Origin: Todiramphus chloris collaris
Lineage: Eukaryota > Chordata > Aves > Coraciiformes > Alcedinidae
DNA length: 64,000 nucleotides
NCBI GenBank assembly: GCA_025345505.1
Contig: JANVCC010000021.1
Location: 3,535,111-3,599,110, forward strand
Reading direction: 5' to 3'
Below, in pieces: positions 35,201 through 47,565 of the stretch. The stretch's first letter is position 1, and each line of letters starts with the position of its first letter. A program made the position numbers and the translations under genes. The notes under the pieces are model-generated. The model did no database searches. It saw only the letters and a list, made by a program, of their open reading frames with translations, and was not told the origin of the DNA.

Positions 35201-38200
35201 GAGCTACAACTGGTGATAATCTTGCTTCTTGAAGTATGTCCATTTTTGTTCCCCTAACTACACAGTAGCAAAAAGTCAATTACTACCATGTTATCATTGT
35301 CAAGTAGAGGTCACAGAGACAGTTTTCCTCTGTGCATATGCGTGTGCAAATCAGTGTCAGCGAAGTACAAGACAAATTAATATTCTGACTCTTTACTGCC
35401 CTATTGATATTCTCCTCAGTAAAGCTCATGCATCTTTATTCCTTTTCCATCCACTACAACTTTATTTATGGGGCGGCACATTTACTACAGTGCAAAGTGC
35501 TCAAGGCTGGCTGTAGGCAGATGCTACAGACTGATACAGTTGGACAAGATGTTATATACCCCTTTCCAAAGAAACGATTTCCAAACTACCATTTGGCTGG
35601 CTGAAGGACCCAGTCTTCCACCCAAAAAGATTCACTGGATGCAGGTGACTTGTTTCTCTGCCCACTAAGTGGAGAGAACAGAATTATAGCAACAAATACA
35701 GAGAAACATAACTGGTGCCCATTGTTCTCATTAGATCACTGCCTTCTTGGGCTCCAAACACCAAGACAACCAAATCTCACTTCTTCAGCAATTAGCCAAC
35801 AAAAGCTAGGAAAACTGTCCAGAAACTTTAATTTTCCAGGAGGACATCTATAGCAGCGACAGTGAAACAAGGAAATCAGCCACCATGCTCCTATCAGAAC
35901 AGTTTACTGGGCTTCTTTAAAGTCACAGTTTTCTGGAAAAATTGTTCCTCAGGAGGAAATCAGATCACAAGATCTCTTCTCTCTGGAGTCTGCCAGAGTA
36001 GGTTTGGCTTCAGAGCATGGTCAAATAAGCCTGAGGTTAGATATGGTTGTGGAGGCATCTGTGGCAACTCCCTGGGAGGGACAGTTCTGGTATAAGGGAA
36101 CACCATTTCCTCTCAGAGCTTGCTGAAAGCTGGAAACACCTTGGATAGAAACAGTTTCAGGAGCTGCTTTTTTCTTGTTTCAAACCCTCTGGCCCGTTTT
36201 GGGACCACGCTGTAGTTCAGGTTTCGCTTGCTCTCCCCAGAAGTGTTGTCCACCTGCTGGTTTAGGACTTCTTAACAACTCATTTGCAAGGCACAGTTAA
36301 AGTTCAGCTGACCCATGACTTTGTCATAAAATTACAGAGGTGCTGCCAAGGAGACAGGGCTGCTGGGGCAGGAGAATTTGGGTAGAACCCACCTCTAAAA
36401 GGGGAGACACCATGGTTAATTCATCATTAACTCAAGGACCCCAGTACCACAGCCTGCTGCGGGCACCAGGAGCCTAGGGGGATGCAGAAAGAGCAGAAAA
36501 ATAAACATGCATATTTCAAAAGGGATTTAAAGTACATCGAGGCAACGTGAATGTCTGCAGTGGAATGAGAAGTGTTCTTATACAAGGAACAGAAACTCTC
36601 AAAGTTTACCATTATAGATAAACACACGTGCCCTGGGGTTAGAGAGTTTCCTTATGGTAGGTCTTTTCATAATGGTCTATTATGTGGCTGTTTATACTTC
36701 AGTTTACCATAAGCATGACCCTCTGCCATTTTTACCCAAGAACAAGCAATGATATACAGATTTCCTACTCCCAACAGGAGTAGTTGTTAAGTTCAGGATC
36801 CATCTTTAGTTCTCATTCTTCCTCAGGTGTTCGTGGTTCTGCCAGAAATAGACAAAAATAAATAACAAACTCAGAATGATATTGCAAATGGAAATGCTTA
36901 CAGCCAGACAGAATATTTGGAAGGGTTAAAAAATCTGGATAATGGTAAGAAAAGAAACCAAAAGGTCCTCCCTGTGTCTCAGCTTCTCATGTCCATCTAA
37001 CAATTTTTACCCTGACCTACATTTTCTACGAGTAAATATAGTCACTTGCATTTTATCACCAAAATAGACATATTCAGAGATGACAGGAACTCTGAGTATG
37101 ATTCAGTTAGATAAGGCAGTCAGTCAAAGCCATGGGAAACCAGATATTACTCATAAAATTGCTTGATAAGGTAGGAAGCACAAGTAACCTGCCCCTGGTA
37201 GCTCGCAGCAGCTGAACAGGATCTCTGCCCTCAGCTCAAAATTATCACAATTAACATACTTATTTGTAAGACAATAACGTGGTTTTAAAAAGAGGAGGCT
37301 CCAGACGAAGGATTCTCTCAGCAAATTTTGAGGGGAAAAAAAAAAATGCAAGAAAAATTACAGAGCCTTTTGGGGTTTTTTTTCCCCCAAAGCTTTCGTG
37401 TTTCCCACTGCAGTCTGGTTACCTCAAACGCATTATTCAGCCCTACAGAAGAGCACGTTATAAGAGCTGCCTTGTTCCTTGCCTGAGCACAGTTTATTAG
37501 CCAAGACTATTCCAAACACAGGTATGAACACTTCCTTCAGGGCTGAGTAATCCTGCAAGGTTCGTGCTGGGGGGAGGGGAATAAATAAATAACGGGCTCT
37601 CACAGGACGGAGACATTGCTTGGGGTGTCTCAGGAAAGGAACTGTGGGTGCTTCAGGAGCTGTTTTCTCCCCATGGCTCCCTGGCTTTCCTCCCCAGCCC
37701 TCTCCTTCATGCTTAACTGGTTCCTTTACAGTTCAGACCAGTGGCTGGATTTGTGAGGATCATTCCCCACTTGATATCTGTTAGCTTATGCAAATATAGC
37801 AGGGAGGAAATGACCTAACCTAGTGCCATCATAGGGAATGATTAAGCCTTAAATACCAGTAGAAACAGTAAGAAAATGATACGGTGCTTATTTATGGACT
37901 TACAGGAAAGAGCAGAGGACTTAGACCTTCATGATGCTGAAGGTGTCCTCTGAGAAGCTGAAAACCCTTGGCTTTCCCTGCTTGACAGCTTCCAACTCAT
38001 CAGCAGAATGATCAGTGTAGCACTTGGCTGAGCTCTGAGCCATGCTATGGAAACAGTCACCAGGAAAACTTTTCTGCTCCTGTGGTTGAGTATATTTTGC
38101 CAAGGGAGACAGAGAGGATTTATCTCTGGGCAATCAGAAATATTCATTATGGACTCTAGGCTTCACCCACTGGGATTTATACATGCAATGAGTAACGCTC

Positions 38201-39915
38201 AGGGACCGGAGGCTGTGCCAATACACAGAGTAAAGGCTCCCCTGGGTTGTCCTGGGACTGCCACATCTGCTCTTGCAGATGCTCCCGAGGAAGAGGCTGG
38301 CACAGAGCAAAGGACGGTCTCAGCAAAGACTTGGTAGGGTGGGCTGGAGAAGAAGAGAAACAGTTTGCTTGTTTTGCTCCATGCTGACGTGAGCTGAGAG
38401 CTGGTACTGCCCCTGCCCAGCCTGCAGCAGCTGGCCGTGGCAGAACACGTACAGGGAGCACCTCTCTGAAGCCCTTGGTGGCCTCTGTCCTCCATCCTGT
38501 CACCCAGGGGCTTTGCAATTAGGATTCTAGTGATGTGATTTCAGTTTCGGGATCTGATGAGGCTCCTCCAGTTAATAAAGCAATGTCCATTGACTTCAGT
38601 GGCTGTAGTATCACACTCCAGATGATATCATTATTACACGAAAAAGTCTTTGACCAGAAAGTAGGCAGCTAATAACTCCTTTCCGGATAATCACTGCTGT
38701 TAGTAACAAGATGAAAACCACTTTAGTAAACTTCTCTCTCTGTATTTTTTTTTTACTTTTTTTTTTTTGTCTTTGTCCTGTTTTTTGCAAGCACAAGTGG
38801 AATCTGCAGGTCATGGTGATTTCTGAGGAAACAAAAAACTTCCTTGAAAAGAGAAGGTGCAGATTTACAGAACGAGTGTGGTTTGGCTTGTGGGCTAGCT
38901 CAGTGCCTGCCAGACCTACATCGGATGAGGTTGAAAACTGCCTTCAATGTCTTTTCCAGAGTCCTTTAGGCAACCTTTGTAAGTGGTTTTAGTTGTTATG
39001 TAGGTCTGAGGCTCAACAAAGCCATGTATTGCAGCCCCTCAGGTGCTAGAGGGGGTAAGTCCTGCTCTCTGAGAAGGATGACCCAGCACAGCCCACTGAC
39101 CTGGGGAATGTGAAGGTGACATTCCATGCTGGCTGCCAAAAGGTGGTGGAGAAAGATGGAATTCATGTCATCAAAAACTTTTTCTCTCCTTTTCCCATGG
39201 CATGTCTTTGGAGAGACTTGCATTTGGAAGTTGGGTCAACTCAGTTGGCTCAGAGCAGCCCACTGCACAGAGCAATGGCAGTCACAAGCACTGGAGAGCT
39301 AGAATGGCCTTCTTTATAGCAAGAGTTCTTTCCAGCTCAGAAAGAAGAGCAATTTCTGCTGCAACATATCCCGATGAGCTCATCGTGCTTCCTTAAATCT
39401 GTTTTTCTGGGTAAAGTCCTGTGGGAAGAATACGCAAGTTCCACAGCCTCAGACCCACAGCTTTATGACAGCTAAGTCAAAATGCTGTGGTGCCAATTCT
39501 CTTCCATTTTTGCTAATTGTTAAAGGAAATATCTTAATTGTGTAGAAGAACGTGCAAACGCAACATATGACTTATTATCAAGAACCCAATTTTTTTATGC
39601 ACTGTAAAACTCCATCTGTCCCATCATCTGGAGTTGGCTACTACTCATCTAACACACAAATGCAGATCAAGAATAATAAGTTTTAAATATCCAGTGTATT
39701 AACCAAAGCAGGAACTGGCTTTATTTAACAGAATGTATCAGAACAGGGTAGTCAGTGTTGTGCTGTGGGTACTAATGAGGGTGGTATGTACGACTTTCTG
39801 CTCCTGACAGCAGGTACCTTAACTCACAAATATGTGAAACTGTGGTTGCATAAGGAGCTAGGGCCACAGGACTTTTTACTGCCTTTGAGAGAAAATGCCT
39901 TGCTTTTTCCTATCC
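35201..39915. other. Non-coding sequence, almost no recognisable repeats
   Basis: 4.7 kb with simple T tracts at 38745-38768 and a foldback-like word (CCATTGACTTCAGTGGC) near 38586. Opposed open frames at 38047-38518 sit in GC-richer DNA and encode nothing recognisable. Confidence 0.45.
38745..38768. repeat. T-rich simple tract
   Basis: T10, AC, then T12; simple sequence. Confidence 0.88.
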
Positions 39916-40322
39916 AAGGCCAATGGCATCCTGGCTTGTGTCAGCAATAGTGTGGCCAGCAGGACTAGGGATCGGATTCTCCCCCTGTGCTCAGCACTGG
40001 TGAGGCATCACCTCGAGTACTGGGCACAGTTCTGGGCCCCTCATTCCAGAAGGACACTGAGGTGCTGGAGCGGGGCCAGAGGAGACAACGAGGCTGGGGA
40101 AGGGACTGGAGGGAAAGTCTGGTGAGGAGAGGCTGAGGGAGCTGGGGTTGTTCAGCCTGGAGGAGACTCAGGGGGGACCTTGTCGCTCTCTACAGCTCCC
40201 TGTATGGCTGGATGGGGCACTGAGTGCCATGGTCTGGCTGATGCGGTGGTGTTGGGTCATAGGCTGGACTTGATGATCTCAGAGGTCTTCTCCAGCCTCA
40301 GTAATTCTGTGACTCTGTGATA
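39916..40322 (+). mobile_element. CR1 LINE, plus strand, with an internal deletion
   Basis: The 5' part reads CCAATGGCATCCTGGCTTGT, CTCAGCACTGGTGAGGC and CTGGGCACAGTTCTGGGCCC. The text then follows CR1 to CTCTACAGCTCCCTGTATGG, after which about 200 bases of the usual coding end are missing, and it resumes with GGCTGGACTTGATGATCTCA and the ATTCTGTGACTCTGTGA tail. Both ends are recognisable, so this is an internally deleted copy and not a simple 5' truncation. The residual plus-strand frame keeps [15 protein letters not shown]. Confidence 0.92.
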
Positions 40323-43269
40323 ATGAAAGGGCGTTAGCACGTAGGACTGCTCCAGTGTACCTTGGCAGAGATTGTTTTTGCCAGCTCAAGGTTTCTGACC
40401 TAATAAGCACGGTGACTTTATGGCACTTGTAAAGCATGCTCTGCAAAGAGACAGCCTGTCCTCTGCGTGCCAGCGGGGCATTCCAGGTCTGCACAGCTCC
40501 CACCTCAGCCCTTCACGCAGCCGGAGCATGGACCTGGCACACATTCTGCTGCACTAAAGCCCATGCTGACCATCCTTTTCAGTGACTTTGGATGTTACAT
40601 TTTTAGCAGTGTAAACTTATTTATTGCATTCAGATTTTGTTCAGTCATTAGAGTGACTTAGATAAGCAAAGGAGCAAAGTGTATGCTGGATAATTTTGGC
40701 TGTGACAGAGCTCACCTCTGTTAACAGTTAAGGCCCAAAGACAAGCACGTGCTTCAATGCTGCTCAGAACAGACATATTCTTAGTCATGCTCATCACATG
40801 GACCACGCCTTAAGGCAAGGAAAACAAAACTCATCGTTCAAAATATGTCCTCGCCTGTTCTTCCCAGCAAAGTTTGTGGTGCGGGGGTGAGTGTGAGATG
40901 GAGTCAGTAGCATCTGCAGAAGACAAGCAGAATGATAACAGTGGCCCTTGAAGAAATATAAGCATTTCACTTGTTAATTTTTTTACGTACGATGTGAATC
41001 TCTAGAATAAAGCAATGGTGTTAAATAGCAATGTTCATTCACAGATCTGATCTTCTCTCCTAGAATTCAGAGATTTTTTTTTTTTTTTAAAGAATGTGAC
41101 CAATGACTTTAGATAATCATTTCATTCATAATCAGTTTAATGGATATTTTCCACTTATTTTATATGGAGCAGATTCATCAGATTTCCATGATACCCACAA
41201 CAGAAACATCTGAGAAGACCTATGGGATAATAACAGGACTAAGTACAACCACTTCTTACATAAATCTTAGGTTTTTAGAAGGATTCTGCATGGACAGAGT
41301 AAAATGTACTTTGACACTCCAATAGCAAAAATAAAACAAAAGACACCTTATTTTTATTAGGAATGCCACAAAAATAGCCACGTTTGAGCATAACCCTCCC
41401 CCTGGCAGCAGCCCAAGGCTTTCTGTCAAGGCAAGAAACCCCACGTAGGTTATGAATTCTGCTGCCTTGAGAGTCAAACACCCTTATGCTGCAAAGGAAA
41501 CAAGCGTGAGTGTTGGATCCAGTTCCTGTTCCCAGTGCATGGAAGATGCAACTGGAGCTACTTTAGGACAGGCACAAGGGAGGGAACCAGTCAGATAGGT
41601 GTGTCCCAGTATAATAAAACTACATACAGAACAACAAACTATCAGGACAGCAGTGATGCAGGTGGTATAAGTAATTATTCCTTGAAGACCTTGAAGTATA
41701 GAAGATAAAGATTCCAAAGTTTGCAAGGAGAAATACACCCATTTTTCCCCCAAAGAACCAAGGATGCTTTATACACAAGGGGTGAGTATTCCTAGCCAGA
41801 TTCACAAAGAAAAAAAAGCTTGAGGTACCACGTATCACCAGGTAATTCACTTCATTGTGGCTGCGCTGTTGTTTGAGACAGTTTCTCCACCACTGGGAAC
41901 TACCCTGATGACCAGGAATGCTGATCCCCCTAAGAGTGCTCCACCTCTCATTCTGCACCAGTTTCTATCAAAAGGTGTAGGAAAGACCGTCTAAGGAAGG
42001 AGAAGAGGAAAGAACCATCAATTTGCATTAGGATGCAAACACAGCAGCATCCGACCCATCCACCCTCTTGTTGCCCTGCTGAGCTGTAGGGCTTCTCAGG
42101 ATGATCCTACTTGGATTTAAAAACATAACAACCGAACTGTCTCGAGTTTAATGGCAATGATAGTTTTACCACACAGCGAGGATTTGCAGGGATAAATGAA
42201 AGGCAAAGGGAACTCGGGAAGGCCATAGAAATAACCTCCTGGGTGCAATGAAACCATGACTGCAGGAGGTTCCTGCTGCTCCATCGGCCAAGGCTGCCCC
42301 CGAGTTAAGAGCAGCTGGGATCTTAATCCAGTGTAACTCTCACAGTCTCTCCCTGCCGGGGTCAGCTGAGGACTGCAGCTGCTGGGGAATCACAGGAGGG
42401 ATCACCAGGGTAATTTCTCCTTCCTCCTTTCCTTGTTTGCTCTGGCTGGCAGGGCAGGGAGCGGGGGCAAGTCTGCATTCCTGCACGCTCCCAGCTCTGC
42501 GAAGTGAGGCGTGTTCGGGAAAATCAACCCAGGGATGGGAAACGCGGAAGGGACATAACCAGTGTTTTAACTGCTCCAGAAGTCCTCGCCTAGGTGTGAA
42601 AACGGTGACCTGCCACAATCCCATCCTTCTCCTGCTGGGAGTTTGGCGAGAGCAGGCTGTTCCCTCAGCTGAACTGACACCGTTCTGTCGGGTTTGGGGC
42701 TGTTGGATTATCTACACTGCTGTCCTTAGGATGTGCCTAAAGACTGCTCTTTACTTGTGACTCAGGGGAAAAAAAGTACACATTGGAGGTACTATAATGT
42801 TCTTAAGACTGGGTTATTTTCAGTGGAGTGAAAAGCTTGCTGTAAATTTGAGCAGAAACTGAATTTGACCAGCTGGTCCACACCACAAACACATGTATGT
42901 GGAAATTCCCAAATGCAACAGCATCCCTACAGGGGGGAAAGAAAAGCAGCAAAAAAGCATTCACAGTGGATGGAAAAAACCCAAAAATGCAGCTTCCTAA
43001 TTTTAAGATAAGCTCAATGCTAGCCCTAATATAAGAGCTGGCCATAACAGGTTGGATTATTTCTCTTCTTGAGAATAACTGGAGCACTGTAGTGCCAAAT
43101 TCCATCTCTCTCCTTAGAGGAACCAAGCAGCCCTTCCAGGACTGCCCTAAGGAGGAAGGCAAGCTTACAGTTCAAAAACCTGCCTCGACTCCTGTGCTAT
43201 GCTTTTCTGTTTCCTTCTTCCTGCCCATACCACTGTGCTGCACTGCTCAGAACGAAGGGGGTAATTTAA
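40323..43269. other. Non-coding sequence
   Basis: No gene or repeat family is recognised apart from a T15 tract at 41074-41088. Overlapping open frames at 42340-42760 on both strands lie in GC-richer DNA and lack any family signature. Confidence 0.45.
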
Positions 43270-43963
43270 CACGGCGTTAAGGCGCGCGCTGCCCGCGGAG
43301 CCTGGCGGGATGGTTTCATAGGGGTGCTTCTGCGGCAGCGAGCCAAAATTAAGGCAAAATATTATGCTGCAGCATGGATCCTGCCTGGTACCCTGCCTCC
43401 AGCTGCCTCTCGCAAGGTGAATCTGCTGCTGTTGCGCAGGTGAGGGGGATGGAGCTTTCTCTGATGCGCCAGAATGCATTTTCCAAGTGTTATTTTCCCA
43501 GTTTGCCCTTTCTCCCTTCCAAAAGGAATCAGCAAGCACCAGGGCTGCGGCTCGCCGCAACTGTGCTCAGCTGTCAGGAGTGGTTTTTCTACGGGCTTGG
43601 GATTGCAGGCAGCACTTTTTTGAGAAAAATAGAGGTGCTTCAGATTGTAGACAGACATAGGCACTGGTTGCCCAGTTTGACCCTGTGCGGAGTTGATCCT
43701 GGTCTACTCGGGAAGAGGAAAAGCACAAATGCTTCAGCGACGTTCAGTCTGCTACATGCATTCCAGCTTTGGTTCTTCCCCCTTGGCCGTCCCAAGTCTC
43801 ATCTTGGGCAGGTCTTTTTTTTTGTGAAAGGAAAAAGCATCAGGAATGACTGTCAAAACAAGGCAGAGTTTTGCCTGCAGGAATAGGAGTGATGTTGCTG
43901 CAACCCACAGTCTGAATGCTATGTGAAATGCCAGTTAAAATAGAATTGTTTGCATAAAATAAA
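43270..43963 (+). other. CpG cluster, 170-codon open frame and AATAAA (unproven unit)
   Basis: A short CpG cluster lies at 43270-43345. A 170-codon frame follows at 43374-43886, and its ATG has a strong context (A at -3, G at +4). An AATAAA hexamer lies at 43958-43963, 72 bases after the stop. The predicted protein has no domain, repeat or signal I recognise, and several segments are hydrophobic. Frames of this length occur by chance in 64 kb, so I do not call a gene. Confidence 0.12.
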
Positions 43964-44281
43964 GCACAAAGTTTTCCTAAAGCCTGATGTTATTTACAAA
44001 TAAATATTCCCCGAACGATAAACCCTGGGCACATGTAATTTGTAGAATGACAAAAAAAAAAAGTCAGATGATCACACAAGCTTATTTTCTACAGCGGATT
44101 TTTGGCTCACTCACTGTCCCGACTATTAAATAGCACCTCCGTGTTTCTGAATGTTATCAACAACTACTGTTTCCTTGACAAAGCCATAAGAGAGAAATAA
44201 ATCTCATAAAGAGATTGCTAGGCAGCTGTTCGCCAATGGCTAAATGCTTGCAAGAGTTACACAGTATTATCTCTGTGTTCG

Positions 44282-44336
44282 TGCAGCTCAGCACTTGACT
44301 AGGAATCAGGGGATCTCGGCTCAGCTTCTCCAGACC
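44282..44336 (+). mobile_element. MIR (core-SINE) 5' fragment, plus strand
   Basis: The words GCACTTGACTAGGAATCAGG and GGATCTCGGCTCAGCTTCTC correspond to the MIR region just after the tRNA-like promoter, where the family usually reads as CACTGGACTAGGAATCAGG. The match fades after 44336, so only about 55 bases are called. Confidence 0.6.
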
Positions 44337-44640
44337 ACCTGGCTGCCTAGCAACTTTTGGTGCGTTTGCCAACACTGGATCCCTTTCTAAATGAGTTACA
44401 AAACCCAAATCCTTCTGCATCAGAGCAGAAAAAGACTCAGGACCCTTAACTGTTAATATACAAGTGTTTTTCTATATAACAAATGAATATGTTTTATTTG
44501 GTAGAAAACTCTGTATGCCTATCATGGAAAGCTGCTACCTGGTTTCTGCTGTCATGAAGCAGATCTTCCCTCCTACTATCCAACAAATATAATAGGGCAC
44601 CCGGCATGGTTTTTTGGTAGCTCTCAAGAAAAATACTGGC
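44337..44640. other. Non-coding sequence
   Basis: I see nothing recognisable in this AT-rich spacer between the MIR fragment and the CpG block. Confidence 0.4.
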
Positions 44641-45240
44641 AGAGCTTTGGCGATGCCAACAGTCCAGCAGCCAGCTGAACTGGACAACCGTGCAACAGCG
44701 ACTGTGCCGGCGCTGCCCAACTGCAGTGCCACCCAAATGCAGGGGCACAGCAGGGTGCTCAGCCCTCCTCCGACGGCCACCAGCCAAGGTAGCCCCGCTG
44801 CCACCAGGGATGCTAACAGCAGATCAGCCTCATCGTGCGGTGTGGAGCAGAACCGTGCCCGAAAGGGGATGGCAACTCTTTGGGCAAGCTGGGCAGCCCT
44901 ACCAGCTGCAGCTGCAGCCCCACCGTCATCTCGCTCAGCGTCACCGCTGACTTGTGTGAGCTGAATGTGTTCGTCAAACCGCAGCCGGAGATGCTACGTG
45001 ACGGGTGAGCGCCCGGGGCTCAGCTTCTCCAGCGCTCCACGCTGACCCGAGCCCGTGTCGCTGCTGGTGGGGCCGTGCATCCCTGTGCCATCCGTCGCGT
45101 CAGCATCGTCTCTCAGGCTGCCACCGAGGACCCCCCCCCCCGGTGCACACCCCACTCCCCGTGCAACCTGCTCCCGTCGTTGGTGAAGGGGGACCAGGGA
45201 GAGGATGTGGCCAGCAAAAGCAGCGTGTTTGTGCGTGGTT
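44641..45240. promoter_or_regulatory. CpG-island-like block
   Basis: By hand count there are about 40 CpG in 600 bases, with GC content near 60%, which I estimate meets the usual CpG-island criteria (observed/expected around 0.7). It is the densest CpG block in the window and is flanked by AT-rich DNA. All three plus-strand frames have long open stretches. One, open from 44817 to 45006, ends in ISLSVTADLCELNVFVKPQP and reaches a GTGAGC word at 45005-45010 that looks like a splice donor. A run of 11 C lies at 45131-45141. It could be a promoter, an exon-bearing fragment, or a decayed coding sequence. I recognise no protein. Confidence 0.4.
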
Positions 45241-46989
45241 GTGAAACTGCCCCTGTTAAAATCCCAACCATAGCTGTGAGAAGCCTGGATCTACGATGGT
45301 AGCTGGGGGTGGTCTGCCCGCAGATGGTGTGAATCCCCATCTCTGGGGAGTTTAAAGAACATGCACACCTCTGTTAAAAAGGATTAGGGGGGAGCTGACA
45401 CTGTCCTGGCACTAGGAGTGAGAGCGGGTGTCTCTCCCAGCCATGACTTCTCTGCTGGGATCCACAAAAACATTAATACAGGCAGACAATGAAATCACTG
45501 TACAAATAACAGTGGTGTGTTACTGTTCCCTTAAAAGCAGAGCTGTGAGAGAAGACTTAAACAAAGCAGATTTGGGTTAATCAAGTGAAGCTATGCCAGT
45601 CTCATGCTTGACATATGCATGCACTCAGGCATGACTCACCCTTCAAACAATGATTCATCATTAGTTTTTCTTGTGGGTTTGTATGTCTTTTGTCCATCCT
45701 TGTTCCAGCCTCTTGCCATCATCTCGAAAGTGCGGTGATGATTACGGCGACATTAAAATTAGACTTTTAATTAGGGTCTGCTTTGTGGCATGTGTGGTAA
45801 AGGGCAGAGAGGTTGAGAGCCTTTTGTTCTGGTGAGACATGGGGAAGCAGGCTGTAGGTGATGATTTTGAACAAAGGAAGGAGGGAAAGCAGGAGGATGA
45901 GGCGACTGTAAAAGCTTCGAATCTGGAAGGACAATGTTGCCAAGCAATGTGATCTTACATTTGGTTACTGCATAAGGAGCTGCAGCAGTTTGGTGAGCTT
46001 GAGAGGAGTAATTTTAAGCCACATGACCTGCGTAAAGGCATTCTACACTTTGTGCTATGTTTTCTTTGCATTAGCATGAGTTTAAACAGCTGCATTATGG
46101 AGCTGACCTCCAGCCCAGCGCTCAGCAAGCACCACCCAGGCTGTTTTCCCAGGACATTTGCTGAAGGTCCAGGCAGGACGCTGCTTATATCATGGCCTTG
46201 GCTTCTCTTTTTGGGGCTGGCAACTCTGTCCCCCAGAGGAACAAAGGCTCTGCAGTCTCTGCTCAGCAGGAATATCACCAGCACATGCCCTTGCCCATCT
46301 CTGGTAAATGTTTCTGAACAGAAGTCACACCCTCTGCATACACGGTACTCAGATGCAATGCTGGATAAGATGGCATTGGGGAGCTTGAAGTGCATAGCTG
46401 GTTCCTTCCCCTGAACAGTCCTCAGTGTACAGCTCTTGTGCTGTCCATGCATGGGAGGAGCAAGGAACCTTTCGGGAAGCTGTCTAGAGGCTGCTAGGAA
46501 CAAGCAACTCTTGCAGGCTACCTTATCACTTGGGAAGGAAACTCCCCCTTGCCAAACTGCTCAGTAATCTTCCACATGCCATTCAGTGGTAGTAAAGAGA
46601 ATAAACTACTACATCTCCTAATAGTGGAGATCTTGAACAAAACTCTTTTCTTTTTAGGCAGGTCCTGCAGCCCAGTGTTTTAACCATTTGTCCTTTGGGG
46701 TGTGAATTTGGCAGAAGGTCTCCAGATGGAAGGAAAGAAAAGTCAAGTCTCTTCTTATTTCAAGCACCCAGGTCTGTTTGTGTAAGCAGAGGGTAAGAGT
46801 TTACCGTGGATTACAGGTCATCATTCGTAATGGCATTTGCTCTTAAACAGTTACCAGCTTTATTATCTGTACCCATTAAAAGCGGATTTGAAGGAAGGGA
46901 TATTAACAGCAATGCCAGACTGTACATATGTTTCGTTTCATACTGTACGGTTCTAAAGAGAGAAATGAGCTCAGTAATAAATCTTTTTT
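45241..46989. other. Non-coding sequence with a long chance-level open frame
   Basis: Holds the longest open frame outside CR1 in the window, a 182-codon minus-strand frame at 45955-46503, partly opposed by a 120-codon plus-strand frame. Its residues show no domain I know. A rough chance estimate (about 5% stop codons, six frames, 64 kb) predicts of the order of one such frame, so I do not call it a gene. Confidence 0.4.
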
Positions 46990-47565
46990 TTTTTTTTTAT
47001 CCAACTTCTACATTTAATAATATTTTAAAACTGTGTTGCATGCCCTGTTTTCTTTTGTTCCACCTGCTTCCTTTTTCCACTTCATTCTCTTTTGCTCTCT
47101 AGTACAGCTTATGGCTCTGCTTTTGTGTGTCAAGCTTGTAATGTATTTCTTTAACGTGTTTCTTCAGATTCCAGTACTTTCCCCCTTAGAATCAGCCTGG
47201 CTCTCATCTCTCTTTCTCTGCAAGGAAGTCTCCTCTTTCTGATTGTGACTTTCTTTAGCTCCTTGTTCCCCATTTCATTCCTATTTAATACAGTGCTAAG
47301 ACTTCTTTTTTTTCTTCTCTTTATTATATGCCTCTCAAGGTACTGCTCCTCTTCTCTTTCCCATCTCCACTAGCTCCCTCATTTACCTGCTCTTTCAAAT
47401 GCTCAGGGCTTCTTCCCTTTGTTCGCTACTTTCCATCCCTTCCACTCTTCACCTCTCCTTGTTCTCACCACAGTTTCTCCTTTCCCTCTTCTCACCCTCC
47501 TCTTGTCTCTTCAGCATTGCACACACACTTTTCTGCCCATTTCTCTACTTTTTTTTTTTTTTTTT
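46990..47565. repeat. Pyrimidine-rich strand-asymmetric tract
   Basis: For nearly 600 bases the plus strand is dominated by C and T, with few purines, ending in a T17 tract at 47549-47565. It is not a short-unit tandem repeat. It could be a decayed polypyrimidine repeat or simple compositional skew. Open frames across it (for example 47328-47567) are serine/phenylalanine/leucine-rich as a consequence. Confidence 0.6.

Noticed and set aside
44817..45006. Possible macroglobulin-family exon in the CpG block
   Set aside because: Only a few scattered residues looked similar. Spacing does not fit the family and neighbouring frames are interrupted by stops.
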